64,000 nucleotides of DNA from UBA4582 sp965657335 (GCA_965657335.1 CBFHOH010000013.1:1-64000), one strand, 5' to 3'. Counted from the first letter of the stretch, positions 34,997 through 45,178 are shown. Notes: a model not told the origin generated them from the letters alone. Made by a program: numbers and translations.

Positions 34997-36790
34997 TCAG
35001 AGCGCCTCTTGAATGACAGCGAGAAACACTTCGCCGTATTTCTCAAGCTTTCGCTCTCCCACACCGGTAAGCAAGCCAAACTCTCTTTTATTTTGCGGCA
35101 TTTGCTCAGCCATCTCACGAAGTGTTTTGTCGTGAAAAATAACATAGGGTGGCACGCCTTGTTCTTCCGCAAACAACCTACGGCATTCACGCAGGGCTTC
35201 CCATAGACCGACATTGATATCCTCCGGCAACGGTGTCTTCGTCTGACGAGCGACTACTTTCTTACTGCTGTCGCGTCGAAGCTCTATCTGTTCATCACCT
35301 TTCAACAGAGGTCGACATTTTTCCTCAAGACGCAGCGCACCGTAACGTTCCAAGTTAACGCTGAGATATCCTCTTGCGACCAGCTGTCTGAAGACCGATC
35401 GCCACTGATTAGTATCAAGCGTCTGACCAATGCCAAAGGTAGATAGCTTATTGTGTTCAAACTGCCGGACTTTTTCCGTATCAGCTCCCAGCAATACGTC
35501 GATCAAATGATTAACCCCGAATCTTTGTTCTGTCCGGAACACAGCACTTAGTGCTTTTTGAGCGGCTTCAGTTCCATCCCAAGTATCAACAGGGTCAAGG
35601 CAAGTGTCACAGTTACCACACCTTTCCGGTGAGTTTTCATCAAAGTAACGAAGCAACGCGTGACGTCGGCAACTGGTGATCTCACAGAGGCCTAACATAG
35701 CATTCAATCGATGTTGCTCAGCCCGTTTGTGCGCCTCACTGCCCTCGGAATTCTCCATCATCTGCCGCAGCTTTATCACGTCTTGTAATCCATAGACCAA
35801 CCAGGCGTTTGCTGCTTCGCCATCCCGACCGCCACGGCCAGTTTCCTGATAGTAGCTTTCAACGGTCTTTGGTAAATCAAGATGAGCTACGAAGCGCACA
35901 TCCGGCTTATCTATACCCATGCCAAACGCGATCGTCGCGACAATGATGATGCTCTCTTCATTAAGAAAGCGCGCCTGGTTCTGAGCCCGGATTTCGCTGT
36001 CTAGTCCGGCGTGATAAGGCAGTGCTTGAAACCCTTGCTGATTCAACCAGGTCGCTGTTTCCTCGGTTTTACGGCGAGATAGGCAATAAATAATACCAGC
36101 GTCATCTCGGTGTTCAGTCTTCAAGAAGTTTAACAACTGCTGTCGTGGATTAGTTTTCAATGCAATACGGTAGCGTATATTCGGTCGATCAAATCCAACA
36201 ATAAACTGCTTTGCGTTATCAAGCGAAAGTCGCGATACGATCTCTGACCTTGTTCTTGCATCGGCTGTAGCGGTTAGCGCTATTCTGGGAACACGAGGAA
36301 ACTCCGTTGCCAATAAATTTAGATGTAGGTAGTCAGCCCTAAAATCGTGGCCCCATTGAGAAACACAGTGGGCCTCATCAATTGCAAAGAGGCTGACATC
36401 AAGATCGCGCAACAATGCCAGCGTTGTCGGCTGCACAAGGCGTTCCGGTGCAAGGTAAAGCAGATCGACCTCACCCCGTCGCAGCGCCTGCTCGGTCTGA
36501 TAGACGGTTTCGTACGACAAAGTAGAATTCAGGAAAGTCGCACTGACACCCAACTCACTCAGGGCGTCTACCTGATTTTGCATCAGCGCGATAAGCGGTG
36601 AAATAACAATACCAACGCCTTCTCTAACAATCGCTGGAATCTGGTAACAAAGCGACTTGCCGCCCCCGGTTGGCATCAACACGAGAACATCGCCACCATC
36701 AATCAGTGTGGAGATAATTTCATCCTGAGGTGCTCTAAAATCAGGAAAACCAAAGACATTCTGCAGTATTCGTTGAGCGTCTTTGATCAA
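34997..36790 (-). CDS. recQ: ATP-dependent DNA helicase RecQ
   Basis: A 597-residue superfamily 2 helicase, 3'-to-5', acting in recombination repair and fork restart. Walker A TGGGKS is at 41-46 and the Walker B box IDEAHC at 137-142; motifs for SAT and QxxGRxGRDG are also present. The RecQ-C-terminal zinc module has the four cysteines in CEITSC...CGNCDTC around residues 360-395, and a HRDC domain occupies the C-terminal 80 residues. The start overlaps the stop of the upstream DDAH-like gene by 4 bp, an unexpected operon partner for a repair helicase. Confidence 0.95.
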   Translation of the reverse strand: MIKDAQRILQNVFGFPDFRAPQDEIISTLIDGGDVLVLMPTGGGKSLCYQIPAIVREGVGIVISPLIALMQNQVDALSELGVSATFLNSTLSYETVYQTEQALRRGEVDLLYLAPERLVQPTTLALLRDLDVSLFAIDEAHCVSQWGHDFRADYLHLNLLATEFPRVPRIALTATADARTRSEIVSRLSLDNAKQFIVGFDRPNIRYRIALKTNPRQQLLNFLKTEHRDDAGIIYCLSRRKTEETATWLNQQGFQALPYHAGLDSEIRAQNQARFLNEESIIIVATIAFGMGIDKPDVRFVAHLDLPKTVESYYQETGRGGRDGEAANAWLVYGLQDVIKLRQMMENSEGSEAHKRAEQHRLNAMLGLCEITSCRRHALLRYFDENSPERCGNCDTCLDPVDTWDGTEAAQKALSAVFRTEQRFGVNHLIDVLLGADTEKVRQFEHNKLSTFGIGQTLDTNQWRSVFRQLVARGYLSVNLERYGALRLEEKCRPLLKGDEQIELRRDSSKKVVARQTKTPLPEDINVGLWEALRECRRLFAEEQGVPPYVIFHDKTLREMAEQMPQNKREFGLLTGVGERKLEKYGEVFLAVIQEAL

Positions 36791-37689
36791 GATTTGCTCC
36801 GGACCAGCGGCCTGGTTAGACAGGTCGGCCCACCCTCTCCTTTTCGACTGATCTCATCACCCTTATAAGTCGTCACGCGACAACCGACCTGTTCTAGTCT
36901 GCTTTTTGTTTTCGGTAGTCTATCGAGCATGATCACTTGCCTTGGCCCTGTGGCTAGCACGTTGCAGCCCATTGGCAAGAATTCATCTTCGGCCACTTCA
37001 ACAAACTCAATACCCAACGCCATGAGCCACTGCAGAAAGCTTTCGGGCATCAATGGTCGATAAATGAGCGCGAGATCTTTGTCTAGCGGAGAGATCATGC
37101 TCATCAGATGAAAAACATCTTCCGGGTGCTCAGGCGCAGGCAGGGGAACCACATGTAGATCGATGTCATTGCCCAACAAATGTCGTAGCTGGGATATACC
37201 TTCCTGATTGGTTCTTGGACCTAAGCCAACCGCGGCATGAGCTTGATCCAACCAGATGAAGTCCCCTCCTTCGAGGGTGCCCGGACGGCTGATTTCTCCC
37301 AGCACAGGCATTCCAAAAGAGACAAGCTCAGCCGCATTCAGTTTTGGTTCATTCGATCGACTAGGTCGACCCATTTCGCAGAGAATCAGGCCTTTCGGTG
37401 AAACAAGCAAGGCATCTCGTGGATAAATACTGTCCAAGGTCAGAACATCATGACCGCCTAACAGTATTACGTTGGCGTCGGTCGCCCTAATGAGAGATTC
37501 AAAAGACTTATATTCCTCGTGAGCAGCGTCCAATTCGGGTTTACTATGAAACCTGAGTGACTGCCATTGCTCGTTGATCCTGCCATCGCTATCAAAGGCT
37601 ACTTTAGCCCTTCTGAGTGCGATGGCTTCAATCTGCCCCCATTCATTGCATACGCTATCTGCAATAATCTTACTAATATCACTGTTCAA
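36787..37689 (-). CDS. Arginine deiminase/DDAH-superfamily hydrolase
   Basis: A 300-residue member of the guanidino-group-modifying superfamily, close in plan to dimethylarginine dimethylaminohydrolase, which yields citrulline and dimethylamine. Catalytic elements: Asp92 in YPRDALLV, EGGD at 140-143, His194 in DVFHLM, and the nucleophile Cys290 in GGPTCLTRP near the end. Cytoplasmic, no signal peptide. The start overlaps the stop of an APC amino-acid permease gene by 4 bp, which fits import followed by breakdown of a guanidino compound such as methylated arginine. True substrate not known; plain arginine deiminase is less likely from the length. Confidence 0.87.
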   Translation of the reverse strand: MNSDISKIIADSVCNEWGQIEAIALRRAKVAFDSDGRINEQWQSLRFHSKPELDAAHEEYKSFESLIRATDANVILLGGHDVLTLDSIYPRDALLVSPKGLILCEMGRPSRSNEPKLNAAELVSFGMPVLGEISRPGTLEGGDFIWLDQAHAAVGLGPRTNQEGISQLRHLLGNDIDLHVVPLPAPEHPEDVFHLMSMISPLDKDLALIYRPLMPESFLQWLMALGIEFVEVAEDEFLPMGCNVLATGPRQVIMLDRLPKTKSRLEQVGCRVTTYKGDEISRKGEGGPTCLTRPLVRSKS

Positions 37690-39047
37690 ACTTCGGATTC
37701 CATTTGCATTGTTTTCGGACTGTCACCATCTCTGTGCTTAACAACCAATACATAGATTGGCATTGCCGCCGTAAGGAGTATAAAACCATAAAAAACCGTC
37801 TCCGCACCGGCGCCGATAATAACAAGTAGTGAGTAACAAAAGGCGAGCACGGCAACTAATAATCCTCGGCTTCGCGATGCACTCGGATTATCCCGTTTCA
37901 AGAACATCATTGCAGCAATTGCAGCGAAAGATAGAGGTATCAGAGTTGTCAGCGTAGACAGCAAAATCATCATATTAAAAGCTTCTACCAGCCCTTTTGT
38001 GTAATTCATTGCAACTAGAATGCTTGCTAGAGCTGAAGAAACGATGATTGCAACGAAAGGTGTACCTCGGGCGCCAAGCTTACTCAGCGACTTGGGGAAC
38101 AGGCCGTCAAGCGCCACAGCCCTGACGACTTGTCCTGACAATAAAACCTGTGCATTTAGTGCTCCAAGCGTTGAAATCATGGCACCCATCGCAATTAAGG
38201 ACGCCCCCATTGTGCCGATAACCTTCACCGTCGCATCAGCAAAAGGCGCGGGTGAATTACTGAGCATCTCGGCAGGTAGCAGGAGCATGACACCCGAAAA
38301 CGCGACAAGATAGACGAGGAGCACCGTCAAAGTACCGAAGATCAGGATTCGCGGAATGGTTTTCTCTGGCTCTACCATATCGGCTGCCGGTACTGTGCCC
38401 CCTTCGAGACCGACAAAAGCCCACATGACTAGCGTCACACTCGTCGCCATGACAGCAAACAGGCTGCCTCCACTAGGATTAAATGACGGTAAATTATCTG
38501 TTGTGCCAGCGCTAAAACCTAGTAGCCCAACAAACAACAAAGGCAAAATTTTTAAAAAAGTAGTCAGCAGTTGAAAACCACCGGAAGAGCCCATCGAGCG
38601 AATGTTCATGGCTGTTAACGACCAGATTAATGTCAGCGTGACGGTCGCGGCCAGCAGTGAACTGTCACGCAGAATCGGCAGAAAGAAGCTAATGTATCCG
38701 ACACAGGCTACAGCGATTGCCGCCGTCGCTGACCAGATAGCAATCCAGTAACCCCAACCCACCCAGAAACCTACGAAATCACCAAGGCCCGCGCGAGCGT
38801 AGGCATAGGGTCCGCCTATCGCCGGCATCCTCTTCGAAAGTCGCGCTAGCATAAATGCCATCAGCAACGCGCCAGAGCCTGCGATAAACCAGCCGACCAA
38901 ACCCAACAAGCCATAGGGTGCCAACAATGCTGGTAGCGTGAAGATTCCAGAGCCAATGGTGCCTCCGACGACCAGTGACCAGCCCCGCCAGAAGCCAAGT
39001 GACCTTGTTGGTTTTTTTTCTGTGATTTTGGTTTTTTCTGAAGCCAT
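37686..39047 (-). CDS. APC family amino acid permease
   Basis: A 453-residue inner-membrane transporter with twelve predicted segments. ATG 39047 is used; the frame runs back to TTG 39068. The first segment carries the APC motif VGGTIGSGIFTLPALLAPYG, where backbone groups bind the amino-acid amine and carboxylate, and the third shows the conserved GPYAYARAGLG. Its stop overlaps the DDAH-like gene by 4 bp, so the likely cargo is arginine or a methylated arginine. It starts the three-gene operon permease-DDAH-recQ. Confidence 0.9.
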   Translation of the reverse strand: MASEKTKITEKKPTRSLGFWRGWSLVVGGTIGSGIFTLPALLAPYGLLGLVGWFIAGSGALLMAFMLARLSKRMPAIGGPYAYARAGLGDFVGFWVGWGYWIAIWSATAAIAVACVGYISFFLPILRDSSLLAATVTLTLIWSLTAMNIRSMGSSGGFQLLTTFLKILPLLFVGLLGFSAGTTDNLPSFNPSGGSLFAVMATSVTLVMWAFVGLEGGTVPAADMVEPEKTIPRILIFGTLTVLLVYLVAFSGVMLLLPAEMLSNSPAPFADATVKVIGTMGASLIAMGAMISTLGALNAQVLLSGQVVRAVALDGLFPKSLSKLGARGTPFVAIIVSSALASILVAMNYTKGLVEAFNMMILLSTLTTLIPLSFAAIAAMMFLKRDNPSASRSRGLLVAVLAFCYSLLVIIGAGAETVFYGFILLTAAMPIYVLVVKHRDGDSPKTMQMESEV

Positions 39048-39354
39048 CGTAAGTCCCGTATACACCAATACGAACTCGCGACGGGCGAACTACATTATCA
39101 GTAGCAACATACTACTCAATTTGACATCAAGTGCTCAACACGGCCAACCATATAACTGCTACAAACATTACCATGGTTATTTATATTTTCTGCATGGCAG
39201 ACCATGCGTCATTTGGTTTTTCTCTGTGCGAGCACATCAGACGGTGGACTTCAAACTCGGTGCTGAGAGCATCGCGATGGCATGGCAAAAAAAAGTCTTT
39301 CGGGATCGAAGTACCGCCTCGGTTGATGCTGGAACTTTAGTTGATGCCGGAACT
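39048..39354. other. Intergenic region between the RND pump and permease operons
   Basis: 307 bp between the RND gene and the start of the leftward APC permease gene. Short overlapping open frames on the plus strand have no start context or recognised domain. Apart from the 18-bp direct repeat at its low end, nothing was recognised; the permease promoter must lie in the part nearest 39048. Confidence 0.5.
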
Positions 39355-39357
39355 TTA
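39322..39357. repeat. Tandem 18-bp direct repeat at the end of the RND gene
   Basis: Two copies of GTTGATGC(T/C)GGAACTTTA differ by one base and abut exactly. The second copy includes the TAA stop of the leftward RND gene, so the first copy repeats that stop and the bases after it. It looks like a recent slippage duplication. Confidence 0.85.
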
Positions 39358-42300
39358 GAGGCGCTCACCGGCGGAAACATTTGACGCCGTGATCCGACTC
39401 ACTTTGGCCCAAAACCATACTTTCATGCGACGTCTAAATTTGTTCAGGTCATCACCGATACAAAAGAGTGCTGGCACCATAAACAGACTCACAAACAAAG
39501 CGAACATGACACCAAAGGCTAACGACAGCACAGCGGGTTTAAGAAACTGCGCGTCGGTCGAACGTTCTGCCATGATAGGCATTAAACCGACAAACGTTGT
39601 GACCGAGGTTAACAAAATTGGCCTGAAGCGAGCGATACCAGCCTCGACAACCGCATCAATTGCAGAAAGCCCCCGACCTTTTAAACGTTGGATATAATCG
39701 ACGAGCACAAGATTGTCGTTTACAACGACTCCTGCAGCCGCGCCGATACCAAAATAGGAGAACATTGCCATAGGTACATCAAACATGAGGTGACCATAAA
39801 CGGCGCCCATAAATCCGAAAGGTATCGCGGTCATGACCAACAGCGGCAACCAGTATGAACGAAAAGCGATCGCAATCAGTGCGTACATTACAAACAAGGC
39901 GATCGCGAACAACGACATCAGTTCTGATAGGAACAATTCCTCACTTTCAGCATCGCCAGCAACGCCAACTGTAAGCCCGGGGTATTTTTGCTCAATAATA
40001 GGTAAAAATGTCTCTTTCATGTCAGTGTTGATATCGCTCATCAGCTCTCCAGTAACCTCCGCTGTTACCCGAACCATTCGCTCTCCATCACGGCGCCTAA
40101 TATGCTGAACACCAGTTACCACCTCAACTTCTACCACTGACAATAAAGGGAGTTCGCGACCATCGGTCGTTCTTACCCTAAAATCATTCAAGCTCTCTAG
40201 ACTGTAGCGCAACGCTTTTGGATAGCGCACCATCACTCGAACGTCTCCCGTGTCTCTGGGTAAGCGCTGAACTTCCTCTCCAAAATATGCTTGCCGTACT
40301 TGTTGAGAAACCTGCGCCAAGGTCAATCCCAGTTTTTCTGCACCCGGCAAAAGATGCATGTGCAACTCTTCCGACTCTCCTCGCATACTATCTCTAACAT
40401 AAAAAGTTCCGTCGTAACCGTACAGCTGACTTCTGATGTCTCTGGCTGCAGCATTTAGCTGCGACAAATCTTTATGCCGTATGACGTAGCTTACCCTCGG
40501 GGTTGAGTCGTTCATGGTGTAGTTAACTTCAATTTCGTCAGCATCCGGCACTTCGCCAACCAAATCACGCAATCTTAACGCAGCCTCTTTGGCGGACATG
40601 TCTCTAATCTCGGGAGGCGCTAATTTAACGATAGCGATCACACTGTCCCTGCGCGACCTTGTATACCACCCCTCGATCAGCTGTCCAGAGCCCCCACCAT
40701 CGACAGCCTCTAATTCAACTTGTCGGATCAGTTCAAGCTCAGCTTCTTGAAGTTGATCTAGCACTTGCAAGGCCCGGGCATAGGGTGTGCCGGTGGGCAA
40801 CTCTACGTTGATATAAATCAGCTCGTTCTCAACTTCAGGCATAAACGAAAACTTGACCCAGCCACTGCTAAATATGCCGAAACTTACCGTCAGTGCGGCG
40901 ACAAACACGCTTGCGGTTAGGTATCGATTATTGACACTGGCGTTGATCCAACCCCGATAGACAGTCTGAGAAAAAGCAACAATTTTGTCTTCAATACCTT
41001 TCTGGAATCGGCCAACTTTCCCAAGGTCTTGACGACGCTCAAGATTTGCAAGGTGTGCTGGCAGTATCAAAAAGGCTTCAATAAGAGAAACTAGCAACGC
41101 AAGCGTGATGACAATAGAAAACTGGCGAGTGACCTGGGCATCTTCACTGCTCAGAAAAAAGAATGGCGCAAACGCTACTATCGTCGTCAACACGGCAAAA
41201 ACCACTGGCTTGGAAACGGCACTGGCACCCTGAATTGCGGCCTGTATGGGGTCATCAATTTTCTGGTGATGCTGATGAATACTTTCCCCAACGACAATCG
41301 CATCATCCACAACAATACCCAGCACAAGCAAAAACGCAAAAGTCGACAAGATGTTCAATGAAACATCCATTGGCGGCAGCATGGCAAACGCACCTAAAAA
41401 GGATACGCCAATGCCAACAGTTACCCACAGCGCGACCTTGGGTCGCAAGGACAAGATCAGCACCAGAAAGACAAGAATCAGGCCCATATAGGCTGAGGTA
41501 CCAATGGTTTTCATTCTGGAATTGTAGATATCCGCAGAATCGAACCACAATGAGAGGCTCACCCCGTCAGGCAATGTCTCTTGCCGCGCCTCCATCCAGG
41601 CTTTGATCGAGTTACTAGACTTGACGACTTGCATCTTATCCGAGGAAAGAATTTGCAACAGCACTGCAGGTTCACCATTCATCGTCGCGAGGATCTCGTC
41701 CTCCTCGAAACCGTCTACCACCCGAGCCACATCACCTACATGAACAATGCCTGACTCCGCTGACTGTCGAATCACGATATTGCTAAATTCGTCTTCGTTA
41801 TCCGCCATGTTGCGGGCGCGCAACAATACGTCACCGGTTTCTGTTCGAATGCTGCCTGAAGACAAATTAATTGAGCTATTGCGGATAGCTGTGGCAACCT
41901 CTGCAAAACTGAGTCCGTAACGCCGAAGCGCCTGCTCAGCAAGCTCAATCGTGACTTCCTCCCGCCGAGTACCGAACAACTCAACGATAGAGATATAGGG
42001 TAAAGCAGCAACTTCATCTCGAAGTTCTTCAGCCAGGCGAGTCAATGCGCGTTCTCCAACCTCACCGTGAACGGCTACGCGGATCATCTCATTACGGTAT
42101 TCAACCCGCCGAACCTGTGGCTTCTCGATATCACGCGGCAAAGAATTCACCGAATCAACGGCATTCTTAACCTCATTCAGAAAGCCTTCCATGTCATCGG
42201 TAGGCAATGTATGCACGTCGATGCGAGCGTAGTTTTCCCGCGCAAAAGAATAGTAGCGATAAACACTATCGATATTATCAATCGCATTTTCAATGCGAAC

Positions 42301-42495
42301 AATAACCTGTTCTTCTATCTCCTGCGGTGCAGCACCAAGCCAAGTCACTTCGATAGAGACCTGGTTTGATTTAAAGTTTGGAAACGCTTCTCGCTCCATT
42401 GCGATGAAGCCAAGGATACCGGCCAAAAGAATCCCCACCATCAATAAATTTGCAGCTACTGTATTTGTTGCCCACCAGGCGATCAGTTTATGCAT
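39355..42495 (-). CDS. RND-type efflux permease (HAE1 family)
   Basis: A 1046-residue inner-membrane proton-driven pump of the resistance-nodulation-division superfamily, HAE1 branch. It starts MHKLIAWWATNTVAANLL, and the twelve-segment, two-large-loop plan is complete. The proton-relay pair is in TM4, LGIVVDDAIVVGES, matching the double Asp of AcrB. It differs from AcrB in lacking close similarity in the porter loops, so its cargo may be a lipid, metal chelate or drug. It is the second gene of a pair, 33 bp after the periplasmic adaptor gene; an outer-membrane TolC partner is not in the window. Confidence 0.92.
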   Translation of the reverse strand: MHKLIAWWATNTVAANLLMVGILLAGILGFIAMEREAFPNFKSNQVSIEVTWLGAAPQEIEEQVIVRIENAIDNIDSVYRYYSFARENYARIDVHTLPTDDMEGFLNEVKNAVDSVNSLPRDIEKPQVRRVEYRNEMIRVAVHGEVGERALTRLAEELRDEVAALPYISIVELFGTRREEVTIELAEQALRRYGLSFAEVATAIRNSSINLSSGSIRTETGDVLLRARNMADNEDEFSNIVIRQSAESGIVHVGDVARVVDGFEEDEILATMNGEPAVLLQILSSDKMQVVKSSNSIKAWMEARQETLPDGVSLSLWFDSADIYNSRMKTIGTSAYMGLILVFLVLILSLRPKVALWVTVGIGVSFLGAFAMLPPMDVSLNILSTFAFLLVLGIVVDDAIVVGESIHQHHQKIDDPIQAAIQGASAVSKPVVFAVLTTIVAFAPFFFLSSEDAQVTRQFSIVITLALLVSLIEAFLILPAHLANLERRQDLGKVGRFQKGIEDKIVAFSQTVYRGWINASVNNRYLTASVFVAALTVSFGIFSSGWVKFSFMPEVENELIYINVELPTGTPYARALQVLDQLQEAELELIRQVELEAVDGGGSGQLIEGWYTRSRRDSVIAIVKLAPPEIRDMSAKEAALRLRDLVGEVPDADEIEVNYTMNDSTPRVSYVIRHKDLSQLNAAARDIRSQLYGYDGTFYVRDSMRGESEELHMHLLPGAEKLGLTLAQVSQQVRQAYFGEEVQRLPRDTGDVRVMVRYPKALRYSLESLNDFRVRTTDGRELPLLSVVEVEVVTGVQHIRRRDGERMVRVTAEVTGELMSDINTDMKETFLPIIEQKYPGLTVGVAGDAESEELFLSELMSLFAIALFVMYALIAIAFRSYWLPLLVMTAIPFGFMGAVYGHLMFDVPMAMFSYFGIGAAAGVVVNDNLVLVDYIQRLKGRGLSAIDAVVEAGIARFRPILLTSVTTFVGLMPIMAERSTDAQFLKPAVLSLAFGVMFALFVSLFMVPALFCIGDDLNKFRRRMKVWFWAKVSRITASNVSAGERL

Positions 42496-42528
42496 GTGCT
42501 GTTCCGACTCATTTTCTTCGATATCTCC

Positions 42529-43719
42529 TTAATTTCGCTGCGCTATGGCAGGCTCATCCAGCGATGCTGGCAGCGTTTTAAGTGCCATGCCCTGAATCGC
42601 GTTTCGTACAGGTGAAACAATCACCTTTTCATTCAATACAAGACCGCTGGAAATAATCGCCTCGCGCTCGGAGCTATAGGTAACCACGACTTCCCGTATT
42701 TCCAGCAAGCCCTGCTCATTCACCACAAAAACCTTGTTACCGGCGCGCAATCCTTCCCGCGGGATGGCGTAGCCATCTCTAATTTTTCTCCCGATAATTT
42801 CTGCTTCAACGTACAAACCCACCGCCAGAGGCATCTGGTGCTGCGAAACATTAAGTTGATAAGGCGATTCGACCACGGCAAGGCCAAATAACGTTCGGGT
42901 GTTTTTATCAATCGACGCATCAAGGCGTGTAAGCTTGCCTTGCCATCTATGACGCTTGCCCGCAACTTTGGCTTGCAAAACTACGGGCAGCTCACTACCG
43001 GGTTCTGCGACAAAACCGATGGGTAGATTCAACGCTGCAAGTTGCGCGTCATTAAGGGGCAACCTAACTTCAACGGCATCGGTAGAGAAAGCTCGTGCAA
43101 GTCGGGTCCCTGGAGAAACGTATTGACCAACATTCACATCAATACTGGCTAATCGTCCATGAAAGGGTAATGAAATTTTTGTTCGCGCAAGGTTAAGTCT
43201 AGATTGTTCGTAACTGGCTTCTGCTGCAGCAAGCTTCGCTCTTGCTTCTGCTAATTGTGGTTGTTTCAGCGCCAGGGGTGAGGCATCTTTAGCATTTCGT
43301 AGCTGTTTCTTTGCAACATTCGCTGTCGCCAGAGCAGTTTGCACGCCGACTTCGGCTTCCGCCATTCGCGCCCTCGCCTGCGCGAGATCCAGTTTGAAAT
43401 CAAGATCCTCAATCTCAACGAGTGTGCCAAGCGCCTCGACCACACCACCTTCAGTGAACTCGGAGGTCACCGAAGTAATTCGACCAGCGACTTGCGAGAC
43501 GATATCGACCTCGGTTCTGGCCCTGACCTCACCTTCGGTTCTGACCTGCAGATCAGTGTCAGCAATTTCAACGTGCTTTACAAAAACACTCAGCGCTCGA
43601 GACGCTTCTTCTTTTTTCTCGGGCTCTGGCTTAGCCCAATCTAAAGCAAAAAAGGCACCCAAGCCGCCGGCGAGCACAATCACCGGCGCGATCATCTTTA
43701 TCACATTGTTCAATTTCAT
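42529..43719 (-). CDS. RND efflux periplasmic adaptor (membrane fusion protein)
   Basis: A 396-residue periplasmic adaptor that links an RND pump to an outer-membrane channel. The N-terminus has one membrane anchor or signal (VIKMIAPVIVLAGGLGAFF), then a lipoyl/barrel half (EVDIVSQVAGRITSVTSEF), an alpha-hairpin with LDLAQARARMAEAEVG and the second lipoyl half (PFHGRLASIDVNVGQYVSPGT). The following beta-barrel and membrane-proximal domain is complete. It lies 33 bp upstream of the pump gene and is its obvious partner. No regulator gene is adjacent. Confidence 0.92.
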   Translation of the reverse strand: MKLNNVIKMIAPVIVLAGGLGAFFALDWAKPEPEKKEEASRALSVFVKHVEIADTDLQVRTEGEVRARTEVDIVSQVAGRITSVTSEFTEGGVVEALGTLVEIEDLDFKLDLAQARARMAEAEVGVQTALATANVAKKQLRNAKDASPLALKQPQLAEARAKLAAAEASYEQSRLNLARTKISLPFHGRLASIDVNVGQYVSPGTRLARAFSTDAVEVRLPLNDAQLAALNLPIGFVAEPGSELPVVLQAKVAGKRHRWQGKLTRLDASIDKNTRTLFGLAVVESPYQLNVSQHQMPLAVGLYVEAEIIGRKIRDGYAIPREGLRAGNKVFVVNEQGLLEIREVVVTYSSEREAIISSGLVLNEKVIVSPVRNAIQGMALKTLPASLDEPAIAQRN

Positions 43720-44170
43720 TTCTTGTCGTGTCCCAGGATAGATAAACCAAACGCTGCTCCTTGCACGCCGTTAGCGATGCAAAACAGACTTGGTTGCTGT
43801 GTAGGCGGCAACTTTAAGCCGGACGACGAGAATTTGTGGAAATTTGAGGCAAAGTGATTGAAAGATAGGATAACTCAAGCGAATCGTTTCTGCTTACTGA
43901 CTAAGGCGCCTCGCGGCAATCAATTTTATATTCAATCACAGTGTCACCTGACCACATTCGAGCGACATAAGTCGGGCTTTGGTAGACTTTCACTCCGCTT
44001 CCCGACACACTCTTGGCTTCACCGAGGTAAATCTGAACATACAGCGTTCGAATTCGAGATTGCTAGATTTTTGAAACATTCAGAATTTCACATTTAAAAT
44101 CTTATGGACATCAGTATTCGGCTGAGCAACTTGAGTAACAAGCACCGCGCGAAAGCGGAGGGACAATAAA
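43720..44170. other. Divergent intergenic region, no gene recognised
   Basis: 451 bp between the leftward RND operon and the rightward aldo-keto reductase gene. Small open frames exist (for example about 80 codons from 43858 on the plus strand), but they have no start context or recognisable sequence. It must hold the promoters for both directions. No inverted operator or terminator was recognised. Confidence 0.5.
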
Positions 44171-45178
44171 TTGGAATATCGAAACCTCGGTAGACACGGC
44201 CTAGAAGTGCCCGCGCTTTGTTTAGGCACAATGACTTTTGGTCTACAAGTCGAGGAGAAAACCTCACAACAAATACTTGATCGGGCTCAGGAAATGAAGC
44301 TGAGCTTCCTCGATACAGCAGATGCATATCCTCTAGGCGGCACCCGAGAGACCATCGGCGAAACTGAGGCTATCCTCGGTCGCTGGATGCAGTCGCGGCA
44401 AAACCGCCACGACCTTATTATCGCGACCAAATGTTTTGCACCGACCCACAAAAGGCCAAACAACCGAGGACTTTCACGCAAGCACATCATGGATTCGATC
44501 GACGCTAGCCTGAAGCGTTTACAAACAGACTACGTTGATCTCTATCAATCCCATGGTTTTGATACCGCGACGCCTATTGAGGAGACCCTGCGAGCATTTG
44601 AAGACCTCACTCGCACGGGGAAGGTTCGCTATGTGGGCTGCTCGAATTACCCGGCGTGGCGATTGGGTCAAGCGCTTTCGAGCGCTAAAAACCAGAACAT
44701 CAGTGGATACGTCTCTGTTCAACCCCGTTATAACCTGCTTTATCGAGAGATCGAAACTGAACTACTACCACTTGCACAAGACGAAGGACTTGGCGTTCTG
44801 GTTTACAACCCACTCGCGGGTGGCTTCCTGTCCGGCAAATATGAAAGTGGTCAGGCCCCTGTCGAAGGTACAAGGTTTACGCTAGGAAGTGCCGCCGAAC
44901 GATACCAGGCTCGATATTGGCACGACGCTCAATTCGAAGCCGTTTCAAAACTCAAAGCGCTGGTAGACTCAAAAGGCCTTAACATGGTTTCCGTCGCAGT
45001 TGCATGGGTATTAAGAAATCCAACAGTGTCATCTGCTATTATTGGCGCCAGCCGAGCGGACCAGCTTGATGCTAATCTGGCCGCTTTTGACGTGGATTTC
45101 GATAAAGAGCTCGAGCAGGCATGCGAGTCTGTTTGGTGGTCACTACCAAGAAGACCCGTTGCCGAGGGCTATAGATAG
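44171..45178 (+). CDS. Aldo/keto reductase
   Basis: A 335-residue (alpha/beta)8-barrel NADPH-dependent oxidoreductase. TTG start with GGAGGG 8 nt upstream. The N-terminus MEYRNLGRHGLEVPALCLGTM is typical; the catalytic Asp-Tyr is in FLDTADAYPLGG, the Lys in LIIATKCF, and the family block YVDLYQSHGFDTATPIEETL follows. The C-terminal cofactor loop near SSAIIGASRADQLDANL is also complete. Substrate range of such enzymes is broad; none can be assigned. It is 81 bp upstream of the YeiH gene, likely a separate unit. Confidence 0.93.
   Translation: MEYRNLGRHGLEVPALCLGTMTFGLQVEEKTSQQILDRAQEMKLSFLDTADAYPLGGTRETIGETEAILGRWMQSRQNRHDLIIATKCFAPTHKRPNNRGLSRKHIMDSIDASLKRLQTDYVDLYQSHGFDTATPIEETLRAFEDLTRTGKVRYVGCSNYPAWRLGQALSSAKNQNISGYVSVQPRYNLLYREIETELLPLAQDEGLGVLVYNPLAGGFLSGKYESGQAPVEGTRFTLGSAAERYQARYWHDAQFEAVSKLKALVDSKGLNMVSVAVAWVLRNPTVSSAIIGASRADQLDANLAAFDVDFDKELEQACESVWWSLPRRPVAEGYR

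Noticed and set aside
41222..41238. TGGCACCCTGAATTGC, resembling a -24/-12 promoter
   Set aside because: It lies inside the RND pump gene on the wrong strand and its spacing is off by one.
43858..44097. Open frame of about 80 codons in the RND/aldo-keto reductase intergenic region
   Set aside because: No start context, no recognisable domain and low-quality composition; left as non-coding.
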